NCBI GenBank assembly: GCA_049596955.1
Contig: JBMYMD010000003.1
Location: 1-64,000, forward strand
DNA from: UBA3478 sp049596955
Lineage (GTDB): Bacteria > Bacteroidota > Bacteroidia > Flavobacteriales > Flavobacteriaceae
Reading direction: 5' to 3'
Length of the DNA: 64,000 nt
The notes beneath the pieces are model-generated. The model did no database searches and was not told where the DNA came from. It saw nothing but the letters and a program-made list of their open reading frames with translations. Shown one piece after another: positions 25,484-33,466 of the stretch. Numbering within the stretch: the first letter of the stretch is position 1; every line of letters starts with the position of its first letter. A program made the translations under genes and the position numbers.

Positions 25484-26629
25484 ATGAGTGAAAATTCACA
25501 TATTAATACGCGGTCAGTTCACGCAGGAGAATTAAAAGACGAAACATTTAAGTCAGCTGTATCTCCCTTATATCCCTCTACATCCTATGCATGGGATCAG
25601 GTGGAAATAAAGAGATATCCAAGATATTTTAACACACCCAATCAAGAAGCCTTAAACAAAAAAATAGCGGCCTTAGAGATGGCCGAAGACGCGTTGATTT
25701 TTACCAGTGGAATGGCGGCGATTTCTACTGTGCTTATGGCGTTTTTGGCTAAAGGAGATCACGCCATCTTTCAACGAGAAATATACGGAGGAACATATCA
25801 TTTCATTACTACTCAGCTGAATCGTTATGGTATAGCATATGATTTTGTTGAGGGTAACAACATAGAAGATTTTCAGGCAAAAATCCAAAACAATACCAAA
25901 TTCATTTATATAGAGTCACCATCTAATCCTTTGATGCGTCTAACTGACATTAAGGCCATAGCAGATTTGTGTAAATCCAACAAGCTGATTAGCATGATCG
26001 ACAATACTTTTGCAAGTCCTGTCAATCAAAATCCTATTAACTTAGGCATTGATTTGGTAATACATTCAGCGACAAAGTACATGGGTGGACATTCAGATAT
26101 ATCAGCCGGAGCAGTCGCTGGAAGTACTAGCCTTATCAAACAAATTTGGGATGCAGCCATCTGTTACGGAGGGAATCTAAGTGATCACACTGTCTGGCTG
26201 TTAGAAAGGAGTATAAAAACCATGGGACTTCGAGTTAAAGAACAAAGTTATAACGCAATGCGTTTGGCTTTGCATCTGCAAAAACACAGTGAGATTACTC
26301 AGGTGCATTATCCTGGCTTAGGCTCACATCCTGACCATAATTTGGCTCTTTCTCAAATGAATGATTTTGGTGGGATGCTTTCCTTTGAAATTCGACAAGA
26401 AGATAAAGCGCTAGATTTCATTCGTAATTTAAAGTTGATAAAACCTTCGCTCTCATTAGCGGGTATAGAAAGCACAATACTACTGCCGTCAGTAGCTTCT
26501 CACGCTTTAATGCCTAGAGAAGAGCGATTGGCTCAAGGAATTACAGATGGTTTATTAAGACTTTCTGTGGGAATTGAAGATTTCAACGATTTAACTGCTG
26601 ATATTGATCAAGCTCTTCTTCAATTATGA
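25484..26629 (+). CDS. Cys/Met metabolism PLP-dependent enzyme (cystathionine gamma-synthase/lyase type)
   Basis: 381 residues. Fold-type I trans-sulfuration enzyme: YPSTSYAWDQ, SGMAAISTVLMAFL, IYGGTY, ESPSNPLMRLTDI, and the PLP lysine K198 in HSATKYMGGHSD. Family members cannot be told apart safely by sequence (cystathionine gamma-synthase, gamma- or beta-lyase, methionine gamma-lyase). The stop overlaps the start of bshB1 (ATGA), linking it to thiol metabolism: bacillithiol contains cysteine, so a cysteine-supplying role is a reasonable inference. Confidence 0.9.
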   Translation: MSENSHINTRSVHAGELKDETFKSAVSPLYPSTSYAWDQVEIKRYPRYFNTPNQEALNKKIAALEMAEDALIFTSGMAAISTVLMAFLAKGDHAIFQREIYGGTYHFITTQLNRYGIAYDFVEGNNIEDFQAKIQNNTKFIYIESPSNPLMRLTDIKAIADLCKSNKLISMIDNTFASPVNQNPINLGIDLVIHSATKYMGGHSDISAGAVAGSTSLIKQIWDAAICYGGNLSDHTVWLLERSIKTMGLRVKEQSYNAMRLALHLQKHSEITQVHYPGLGSHPDHNLALSQMNDFGGMLSFEIRQEDKALDFIRNLKLIKPSLSLAGIESTILLPSVASHALMPREERLAQGITDGLLRLSVGIEDFNDLTADIDQALLQL

Positions 26630-27348
26630 AAAAAGTTGATTTATTAGTATTCGGCGCACATCCAGATGATATTGAACTTGGTGCTGGAGGAACAGTGGCA
26701 AAAGAAGTTAGTCAGGGTAAGCGTGTAGGTCTAGTTGATCTTACCCAAGGTGAACTGGGAACTAGAGGAAGTATAGATTTAAGGCGCCAAGAAGCGAACA
26801 ACGCTTTAAAAATTCTCGGAGCAGATTTCAGAGAAAACATGTGTTTGGCGGATGGTTTTTTTAAAAATGATAAAGAAACCCAATTAAGAGTAATTGAAGT
26901 CATTCGAAAGTACAAACCTGATATTGTAATATGCAATGCCATAGAAGATAGACATATCGACCATGGGCGGGCGAGTCAACTTTTGAGTGATAGTTGTTTT
27001 CTTAGTGGATTGAAAAAGATAGAAACCTTTGATAGTGATGCAAATCCGCAACTACCATGGAGGCCTAAGGCCGTATATCACTACATCCAATGGAAAGATA
27101 TTCGACCAGATATATTGGTAGATATTGGGGAGCATATCAATACGAAAATGGAGTCTGTAAAGGCATATAAGAGCCAGTTCTACGACCCTAACAGCAAAGA
27201 ACCAACGACCCCAATTAGTAGTAAAGCTTTTTTAGATAGTGTAAGTTTTAGAGCATCAGATCTAGGACGTATGATAGGCGTAGCCTATGCAGAAGGTTTT
27301 ACGGTTGAACGCTATATGGGCGTTAATTCACTTTTTGATTTGAAATAG
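26626..27348 (+). CDS. bshB1: Bacillithiol biosynthesis deacetylase BshB1
   Basis: 240 residues. PIG-L family; Zn motif AHPDDIE at 11-17 followed by LGAGGTVAKEV, LTQGELGTRGS, and RHIDHGRAS carrying the third Zn ligand. The pattern DLTQGELGTRGSxxxRxxEA is diagnostic of BshB1, which deacetylates GlcNAc-malate to GlcN-malate for bacillithiol. Cytoplasmic, unlike the PIG-L protein at 17.7-20.2 kb. Overlaps the PLP gene by ATGA and runs 26 nt into the convergent histidine kinase gene. Confidence 0.93.
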   Translation: MKKVDLLVFGAHPDDIELGAGGTVAKEVSQGKRVGLVDLTQGELGTRGSIDLRRQEANNALKILGADFRENMCLADGFFKNDKETQLRVIEVIRKYKPDIVICNAIEDRHIDHGRASQLLSDSCFLSGLKKIETFDSDANPQLPWRPKAVYHYIQWKDIRPDILVDIGEHINTKMESVKAYKSQFYDPNSKEPTTPISSKAFLDSVSFRASDLGRMIGVAYAEGFTVERYMGVNSLFDLK

Positions 27349-28663
27349 GCTTACTTACTGATCTACCTAATTTTGCAGGAAGCTTAATCATAAAGGTAGA
27401 TCCCTTACCAGGCTCACTTGCTACTGTCATTTGACCATTATTTCTTGTTACCATATCTAGACAAAGCGATAAACCAATTCCTGTCCCTTTTTCATTTTGA
27501 GTTCCATAGGTAGAATGAACTCGGCTAGTATTCAATATAGAGTCTATAACAGAAGCTTCTAAGCCAACCCCTGTATCCTTGATGTGAAGTTCCCAAAAAC
27601 CATCCTTGGCATCAAATACTTCAAGGGTGATTAAACCATTTTCAGGAGTAAACTTAATAGCGTTACTGAGTAGATTTCGAATAATGATATCGATATGGTG
27701 TTTATCAGCCCAAAGTTTCACTTTTTCATTAATATTTTGAATAATCTTGATGCTTTTATCAGAAGCTGATTTTTGCAGTAATTGAATATTAGAATCAACG
27801 ACCTTTCGAAGAGTCACTGTACCTTTTCGCACCTGAGTTTTATTCATTTGTGCCTGCCCCCAATTTAAGAGGTTGTTTAATGTAAATTGAACCCGTTCTA
27901 CATCTGCGATAAGATTGGGGATAAAATCCATTAATTCTTTACCCTTTAATTCTTTGGTTTGAGTGAGCTCTAGTATACCTTTTAAAGAGCCAATTGGACC
28001 TCTGAGATCATGTCCAATTACGGAGAAGAGTCTGTCTTTTGTGGAATTTTCATCATTCAGTGTAGCAATTTTTTCCTCAAGCTTTGAAATGTCTTTAGTG
28101 CTGTTTCGAATTCGGCGAACAAATTTTCCTTTTTTATTCTGAACAAACACAACCCCATAAATAATAATACCGATAGAGGTGAGAAATAAAATAATTAAAA
28201 AGGTGATCAACGATTTTAAGCGAGCTATTTCATAAGCTGAAGCAAAGTCTGTGTTTTGATCTTCAATGAGATATTTTTGATAATTTTCGTTTATCGAATT
28301 AGAATTGTCACTTAATGACCAAGCAAGTTCATAGGCTTTAATCTCTTTTAAAAACTCAAGAATTTGACTGGACAATGTATAAGGGTCAATATTTGTACTT
28401 TGCGGAATTTGTTGATAGGCCAATGCCGCGTAATACTTGGTAGAGTCTAAGTCGTTTAATTGGTAAAAAGTTTGAGCAAGTTTAAAATTAAGAACCGGAT
28501 TAATACTGTCATTCCGCTCTTTGTCATAGTAATGTAAGGCCCATTCAAACTTCTGATTTTCAAAAGCTTCATCGCCTAAGCTTTGTGACTCGGATTGATC
28601 TGTTTTTAGACTTTGAAAGAATAAAAATAAGGTTACAATTTTGATGTAATATGTTATGTTCAC
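27323..28663 (-). CDS. Sensor histidine kinase with N-terminal TPR-like sensor region
   Basis: 446 residues from a GTG at 28661-28663; the only alternative is a TTG one codon earlier, since no in-frame ATG precedes the signal sequence (ITYYIKIVTLFLFFQSL). Periplasmic helical/TPR-like region to about 150, one membrane helix (about 151-173), coiled coil, HisKA with the phospho-acceptor in IGHDLRGPIGSLKG (His218 here), then HATPase_c with RNLLSNAIKFTP, DTGVGLE and GTGIGLSL. No response regulator is adjacent, so it is an orphan kinase here. Its 3' end overlaps bshB1 by 26 nt. Confidence 0.9.
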   Translation of the reverse strand: MNITYYIKIVTLFLFFQSLKTDQSESQSLGDEAFENQKFEWALHYYDKERNDSINPVLNFKLAQTFYQLNDLDSTKYYAALAYQQIPQSTNIDPYTLSSQILEFLKEIKAYELAWSLSDNSNSINENYQKYLIEDQNTDFASAYEIARLKSLITFLIILFLTSIGIIIYGVVFVQNKKGKFVRRIRNSTKDISKLEEKIATLNDENSTKDRLFSVIGHDLRGPIGSLKGILELTQTKELKGKELMDFIPNLIADVERVQFTLNNLLNWGQAQMNKTQVRKGTVTLRKVVDSNIQLLQKSASDKSIKIIQNINEKVKLWADKHHIDIIIRNLLSNAIKFTPENGLITLEVFDAKDGFWELHIKDTGVGLEASVIDSILNTSRVHSTYGTQNEKGTGIGLSLCLDMVTRNNGQMTVASEPGKGSTFMIKLPAKLGRSVSKPISNQKVN

Positions 28664-28781
28664 CAATGTCTTGTTAGTTGTGGCTTGTATGAAAACGAAG
28701 AACCTCAGATGATTCGTATAATACGAGTATTAGATTTTCAATTTTTCGATGAAATACATTGTTTATCAAAAAGCAGAATTC

Positions 28782-28812
28782 TTTGTTGAATTCTTTAAAA
28801 GAAGTACATTTG
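28782..28812 (+). promoter_or_regulatory. Promoter of tRNA-His (complete Bacteroidota consensus)
   Basis: TTTG at 28782-28785, a 19-nt spacer, then TACATTTG at 28805-28812. Both boxes match the TTTG-N19-TAnnTTTG consensus of the primary sigma factor of Bacteroidota exactly. The tRNA 5' end is 17 nt downstream. This is the best promoter in the window and the strongest internal evidence for the phylum. Confidence 0.85.
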
Positions 28813-28829
28813 CAATCGCAAATTAAACG

Positions 28830-28903
28830 GTGGTTGTAGCTCAGTTGGTTAGAGCGCTGGATTGTGGTTCCAGAGGTCGCCGGTTCGAACCCGGTCTTCC
28901 ACC
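28830..28903 (+). tRNA. tRNA-His (anticodon GTG)
   Basis: Cloverleaf with D-arm GCTC/GAGC, anticodon stem CTGGA/TCCAG with loop TTGTGGT, and T-arm GCCGG-TTCGAAC-CCGGT. The extra 5' G at 28829 and discriminator C at 28903 are the tRNA-His identity pair (G-1:C73). The CCA end is not encoded. The acceptor stem GTGGTTG/CTTCCAC has two U-U appositions (5-68 and 6-67). Confidence 0.95.
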
Positions 28904-28910
28904 CATTTGA

Positions 28911-28940
28911 AACCCTGACATAAGCTGTCGGGGTTTTTTT
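28911..28940 (+). terminator. Intrinsic terminator of tRNA-His
   Basis: AACCCTGACA pairs with TGTCGGGGTT (one G-U) around a 5-nt loop, followed by a T-run, 8 nt after the tRNA. Confidence 0.85.
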
Positions 28941-29051
28941 GTTGAGATTCTAAATCTCAAGTAGTTCTTCATTTCATGAATTTCATCGATTTCAAAAGAT
29001 TATTTGAAATTTCAAGAATTTATTTAAATTTAAAATCAAACAACTAACACC

Positions 29052-29507
29052 ATGTATAAATTTCTTTATTTTATTGCGCTATCTTTTATCATAAGTTGCG
29101 CCAGTCCTTCAAAACAATTAGAGGCCATAGATGATGCTGATTCTAAAGAGCTTACCTTTATTATAGAACTCAACACAAAAGGCAATTCAAAAGAAAAGGT
29201 AGAGGAATTCACCCAATACCTTGCAGCATTTATCAAAGAAAGAGAACCCTCTAGTATTTATGGGTACTTCATCTCTGAGGATGGTAGTAAAGTCACCTTA
29301 ATTGAACGATATAACAATAGTGAAGATGGTATTCAACACGGTATCGATTTCATTAATGGTCCAAACTTTGACAAATTTTTTGAGCTTTTTGAAATAGAGT
29401 CTTTTATAACCATTGGAAACGCAACAGATGAATTTAAAACCTTCACAGCTGAAAACGGTTTTGTCATCGAATACAGAGAATCTATAGGAGGATATTCAAG
29501 AAAGTAA
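29052..29507 (+). CDS. Small lipoprotein with ABM-like (dimeric alpha/beta barrel) domain
   Basis: 151 residues. Lipoprotein signal with lipobox FIISC (Cys16), then a single domain. The pattern ELTFIIELNTKGNSKEKVEEFTQYLAAFIKEREPSSIYGYFISEDGSKVTLIERYNNSEDGIQH looks like the antibiotic-biosynthesis-monooxygenase / dimeric alpha-beta-barrel fold, but I see no catalytic residues to assign. First of three consecutive small lipoprotein genes on this strand, with a 76-nt gap to the next. Function unknown. Confidence 0.7.
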   Translation: MYKFLYFIALSFIISCASPSKQLEAIDDADSKELTFIIELNTKGNSKEKVEEFTQYLAAFIKEREPSSIYGYFISEDGSKVTLIERYNNSEDGIQHGIDFINGPNFDKFFELFEIESFITIGNATDEFKTFTAENGFVIEYRESIGGYSRK

Positions 29508-29583
29508 CACGCCCAAAGAGGTACAGATTTGAAATAGAAGTAAAGTTTCAACACCACTAATAAAAACTTCAAACTAAAACACA

Positions 29584-30030
29584 ATGAAAAATTTTATAGC
29601 ACTGTTTTTTATTCTTCTACTACAAGCTTGTGATTCAAATACCATTGATGTAGAAGCTATTGTCATTGCCAATAACGAAAAATGGGTAAACAATTACAAC
29701 AGCGGCAATGCGAAAGGAATTGCAGATCTTCATACCACAGATGCAGTTGTAATTCCACCTCATACCGATTTCGTTGTTGGACGAGACGCCATTCAAAAAA
29801 TGTATGAAGATGAAATTGAAATGGGTAAGGGTACTCTAGATTTGAAAACCCTAGAAGTACTTCATCAAGGCGACTACGCATATGAAACAGGTCTTTATGA
29901 CATACAGATGACTGTAAACCAGGAATTGATTCAAGACAATGGCAAATATATTGTGGTATGGGAAAGACAAAGTGATGGTCAATGGCTCTGTAAAAAAGAC
30001 ATATGGAATACGAATCTAGAACAACCTTAA
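29584..30030 (+). CDS. Lipoprotein with DUF4440/SnoaL-like (NTF2-fold) domain
   Basis: 148 residues. Lipobox LLLQAC (Cys16). The mature part has the DUF4440 pattern: WVNNYNSGNAKGIADLHTTDAVVIPPHTDFVVGRDAIQKMYEDE and a C-terminal GKYIVVWERQSDGQWLCKKDIWN. NTF2-like folds form a ligand pocket and range from isomerases to binding proteins; no substrate can be inferred. Only 11 nt separate its stop from the next lipoprotein's ATG, so they are co-transcribed. Confidence 0.82.
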   Translation: MKNFIALFFILLLQACDSNTIDVEAIVIANNEKWVNNYNSGNAKGIADLHTTDAVVIPPHTDFVVGRDAIQKMYEDEIEMGKGTLDLKTLEVLHQGDYAYETGLYDIQMTVNQELIQDNGKYIVVWERQSDGQWLCKKDIWNTNLEQP

Positions 30031-30041
30031 AAACAATTCAG

Positions 30042-30575
30042 ATGAAAAAACTAATTTTAATAATGTTCAGTGCTTTAATGTTCTGGTCATGTGAAATGAC
30101 ACCAAAAGAGAATGAATTCCAATTAAAAACCATGAAAACAAAGGAAGTTGTGCTTCAAAATTTTGAATTCATTTCTTCTGGTGATATGGATTCTTTTCAA
30201 AACACCATCAGTGATGATTTTAAGTTTATTTTATCAGGCACCTTAAAATGGAATGATGGTCGACCACTTTCACGAACTTACGAGAGTTACGATTCTTTTA
30301 TCAATGAGTTTTTGACTCCTGCTTTGGCAACCATGCCTAATGGACTAATTTTCAATTTCGATAAAATCATTGCTGATGAGAACGGAGCTGCAGTAATTTG
30401 GCATGGTGAGAGTGAAGCTCTTTACGATACCTACAACAATAAATACGTTTACATCTATGAAGTCAACGAAGAAGGTTTGGTCTCGTCAATTACAGAGTAT
30501 ACTGATTTATTATTATCAGCCTCTTCTCTTTTAGGACAAAAAGAAAATACCAATTACAAAGAGCCGCAAGACTAA
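30042..30575 (+). CDS. Lipoprotein with SnoaL-like (NTF2-fold) domain
   Basis: 177 residues from the ATG at 30042, which starts the signal (MKKLILIMFSALMFWSC, lipidated Cys17). The earlier in-frame start at 30003 overlaps the previous gene and would mask the signal. The domain (VVLQNFEFISSGDMDSFQNTISDDFKFILSGTLKWNDG ... IWHGESEALYDTYNNKYVYIYEV) resembles SnoaL-like ketosteroid isomerase proteins. The fold is shared with the preceding gene, but residue identity looks low, so they are distant paralogues or a functional pairing. Convergent with the Gfo/Idh gene (2-nt gap). Confidence 0.75.
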   Translation: MKKLILIMFSALMFWSCEMTPKENEFQLKTMKTKEVVLQNFEFISSGDMDSFQNTISDDFKFILSGTLKWNDGRPLSRTYESYDSFINEFLTPALATMPNGLIFNFDKIIADENGAAVIWHGESEALYDTYNNKYVYIYEVNEEGLVSSITEYTDLLLSASSLLGQKENTNYKEPQD

Positions 30576-30577
30576 AA

Positions 30578-31891
30578 TTAAATCTTAGGTAAAGAATAAC
30601 CGTTGTGATAAGTACTATTTAAGTACCGCTCATTTATTGCGCTGTCTGTAAAGCCATTCTTTGATTTGTCCCAGTACAGTTTATCACCAGATCTAAAAGC
30701 GATATTACCCATTTGAGCCACTTTAGCAACATGCCCACCTTGTTCGATTGAACAATTCAATAAGGTAGTATCATTTGACCTAATAGCGTCAATAAAATTC
30801 TCTGCGTGCCTAAAAAGTCCGTTGTCCTCAGGGGTCACAAGAGGTTTAGTAATTTTTTGTTCGCTGTTCTTTTCTTCTATTACCTCCCATCCGCCTCTAT
30901 TCAAAACAAGTGTGGCGTTATTACCAATAAAGGCAATTCCGTGATCTCTTCCATAAGAGCCGTTGTCAATACCCATTGCAGAATCCCAAACTAAATTAAA
31001 ATCATCAAACTCATACAGTGTTGTCAAGGTGTCTGGTGTTTCCTCGGCCAAATTAGGATAGGCAAATTTACCACCCATGGCAACGATAGAATTAGGTAAT
31101 GAGGCCTTCATTCCTAATAAGGCGTAGTCTAATAGGTGAACTCCCCAATCGGTCATTAAACCACCAGCGTAATCCCAAAACCACCTGAAATGAAAATGAA
31201 ATCTACTTGAATTGAAGGGTTTTATCGGTGCAGGGCCAAGCCATTTTTCATAATTAACGCCAGTAGGCGGTGCACTGTCTTGAACAATAGGAGCAGGTCT
31301 CATCCACCCTTGATAACACCAAACCTTAACGGTTCTTATCGGTCCCAAAACTCCAGAATGCACAAAAGAAATGGCATCTTGAAAATGTTTTTGACTGCGT
31401 TGCCATTGACCGACTTGAGAGACAGTATTGTATTTTTTCTGAGCATTTTCCATTGCGATACACTCTCCAATGGAATTTCCAATCGGTTTTTCACAGTAAA
31501 TATGCTTGCCAGCTTGAGCAGCATGAATCATCATCAATGGGTGCCAATGATCTGGTGTTCCAATGATAACAGCATCAATATTTTTATTGTCTAACAAATC
31601 GGTATATTCCGTATACGATTGAACTTTGATATTTTCTTTTTTTAGTTCATCTAAACGCTTGTCAATTACGTTTTGATCAACATCACAAATGGCTGCAAGT
31701 TCAACACCTTCTATGCGAACTAAAGCAAGCATATCGGCCCAGCCCATTCCATTTATACCAATCACGCCCAAACGAATGCGGTCGTTGGCACCCAGAATTC
31801 CAGTTGAATTGGCAAGACTTAAATCATAGGGATACATCATAGCTGTTCCTAATAAAAGAGAGCTTTGTCTGATAAATTTTTGTCTGTTCAT
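30578..31891 (-). CDS. Gfo/Idh/MocA family oxidoreductase with export signal
   Basis: 437 residues. The N-terminus MNRQKFIRQSSLLLGTAMM resembles a twin-arginine-like or weakly conserved Tat signal of the Bacteroidota Gfo/Idh group. The Rossmann domain has GVIGINGMG, the substrate domain EKPIGNSIGEC (catalytic Lys in the EKP motif), then WDYAGGLMTDWGVHLLD. The family oxidises or epimerises sugars with a tightly bound NAD. The specific sugar is unknown and no glycan gene cluster surrounds it. Confidence 0.9.
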   Translation of the reverse strand: MNRQKFIRQSSLLLGTAMMYPYDLSLANSTGILGANDRIRLGVIGINGMGWADMLALVRIEGVELAAICDVDQNVIDKRLDELKKENIKVQSYTEYTDLLDNKNIDAVIIGTPDHWHPLMMIHAAQAGKHIYCEKPIGNSIGECIAMENAQKKYNTVSQVGQWQRSQKHFQDAISFVHSGVLGPIRTVKVWCYQGWMRPAPIVQDSAPPTGVNYEKWLGPAPIKPFNSSRFHFHFRWFWDYAGGLMTDWGVHLLDYALLGMKASLPNSIVAMGGKFAYPNLAEETPDTLTTLYEFDDFNLVWDSAMGIDNGSYGRDHGIAFIGNNATLVLNRGGWEVIEEKNSEQKITKPLVTPEDNGLFRHAENFIDAIRSNDTTLLNCSIEQGGHVAKVAQMGNIAFRSGDKLYWDKSKNGFTDSAINERYLNSTYHNGYSLPKI

Positions 31892-32006
31892 ATCGGTTAA
31901 TTTGTTTTAAAGTACTTAAAAGTCAAAAGTTTACCGAATAAAAATCCAATAAATTTCCAACTAAACTCTTTGGCGCCAAAAAAAATGCTCCATCACAGGA
32001 TATTAG

Positions 32007-32014
32007 TATTTTTG
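32007..32014 (+). promoter_or_regulatory. -7 promoter element for the decarboxylase gene
   Basis: TATTTTTG, an exact TAnnTTTG match, 18 nt before the ATG at 32033. No TTTG at the expected -33 position. The gap between two divergent genes must contain a promoter for the decarboxylase. Confidence 0.5.
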
Positions 32015-32032
32015 CAGTGCTAAACAGAAAAT

Positions 32033-33466
32033 ATGCAGAAAACCGATAAAGATTTTAGGTTGTCAGAAGATGAAATGAGAACCTATGGTTACAAGGTTAT
32101 TGACGCCATAGTCAATCATTTCAGTACACAAGAAGAGAAATCTCCCATTAATTTGGCCACTCGAAAGGAGATGGACGACCTCTTTTTGGAACAAGCTCCA
32201 GAATGCGCTACGCCATCTCAAGAAGTACTTGATTTCGTTTTAAACAATGTCTTAAATAAAGCCAATATTTTATCTCATCCTAAGTTTTATTCTTTTGTTC
32301 CTGGTCCTAGTAATTTTATTTCTAGCATGTCAGATACCCTGGCAACAGGGTTCAATGTGTTCTCAGGCGGATGGAATGCATCTGCCGCGGCTGCAGAACT
32401 TGAGATTGTTTGTGTCAACTGGATGCTCAACTGGTTTAAGTTTCCTCTAAAAAGGGGAGGAGGAATCTTTACAAGTGGAGGCTCTATGGCAAATTTAACT
32501 GCTCTAGTAACGGCTAGAACACAAAAATGTGGAGAGGATTTCTCTAAGGCCGTCATTTATATGTCTGATCAGACTCATTCCTCAAATATCAAAGCCATTC
32601 GTACCATAGGATTTCGAAAAGATCAGGTTCGAATCATTCCTACAGATCAGGAATTTAAAATATCCGTCAACAAGCTCAAAAATGCAATTGCAAAAGACCG
32701 TTTAGAGAAACTCTATCCTTTTTGCATTATTGCAAACGCTGGGACCACAAATACCGGAACAATTGACAATCTTAGTGAAATTGGAAAGATTTGTGCGACT
32801 GAGGATATATGGATGCATGTAGATGCAGCTTATGGCGGTGCGACAATACTCTCTAAACAATACGCGCACTTGTTAAAGGGAATTGAAAAAGCCGATTCGA
32901 TTACAGTAGATCCACATAAGTGGTTTTTTCAGCCTTACGAAATGGGATGTTTGATCGTGAGAAACGCTAAATGGCTAAGAAATACCTTCACTGAAAAACC
33001 TGAATATTTAAAAGATGTTGAAGGCAATGAATCAGAGATTAATTTTTTTGATCACGGTATTCAACTTACAAGAAGGTTTAGAGCACTAAAGTTTTATATG
33101 TCGATAAAAACCTATGGCTTAGCACATTTTAGAGCCGCAATTACCTACAATATTGATTTAGCTATCGCGCTAGAAGATAAACTGCGCAAAAGTGATCAGT
33201 GGGAAATTGTTGCTCCTGCTTCGATTGGAATCATTAATTTCAGGTATAATCCCATCGCTAAAAATCTAGATGAAAAAGCATTGGACAGGGCCAATCTAAA
33301 GATTTCAAAAGGCGTAATGGCCGAGCAGAAAGCCCACATAGTGACAACCACTCTAACGGGTCAAGTTGTTCTTAGAATGTGTTTAATCAATCCAAGAACA
33401 ACCATGACTCATTTAGAGGAAACTATAAGTAGTTGCGAACAAATCGCCAAAGAACTCGGCTACTGA
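32033..33466 (+). CDS. PLP-dependent decarboxylase (aromatic-L-amino-acid decarboxylase family)
   Basis: 477 residues. Group II decarboxylase: FTSGGSMANLTALVTAR near 146-162, HVDAAYGG at 262-269 and the Schiff-base lysine K296 in VDPHKWFFQPYE. The family decarboxylates aromatic amino acids, glutamate or 2,4-diaminobutyrate-type substrates; the aromatic group is the nearest by motif (GFNVFSGGWNASAAAAELE, CxVNWM). Monocistronic, convergent with the M28 peptidase (7-nt overlap). Confidence 0.92.
   Translation: MQKTDKDFRLSEDEMRTYGYKVIDAIVNHFSTQEEKSPINLATRKEMDDLFLEQAPECATPSQEVLDFVLNNVLNKANILSHPKFYSFVPGPSNFISSMSDTLATGFNVFSGGWNASAAAAELEIVCVNWMLNWFKFPLKRGGGIFTSGGSMANLTALVTARTQKCGEDFSKAVIYMSDQTHSSNIKAIRTIGFRKDQVRIIPTDQEFKISVNKLKNAIAKDRLEKLYPFCIIANAGTTNTGTIDNLSEIGKICATEDIWMHVDAAYGGATILSKQYAHLLKGIEKADSITVDPHKWFFQPYEMGCLIVRNAKWLRNTFTEKPEYLKDVEGNESEINFFDHGIQLTRRFRALKFYMSIKTYGLAHFRAAITYNIDLAIALEDKLRKSDQWEIVAPASIGIINFRYNPIAKNLDEKALDRANLKISKGVMAEQKAHIVTTTLTGQVVLRMCLINPRTTMTHLEETISSCEQIAKELGY

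Noticed and set aside
28714..28726. 13-bp perfect palindrome TCGTATAATACGA upstream of the histidine kinase
   Set aside because: A 6-bp half-site palindrome is expected many times by chance in 64 kb, and it is single copy with no partner element.
28808..28823. Inverted repeat ATTTGC-AATC-GCAAAT at the tRNA-His transcription start
   Set aside because: Short, overlaps the promoter's own -7 box, and has no independent support as an operator.
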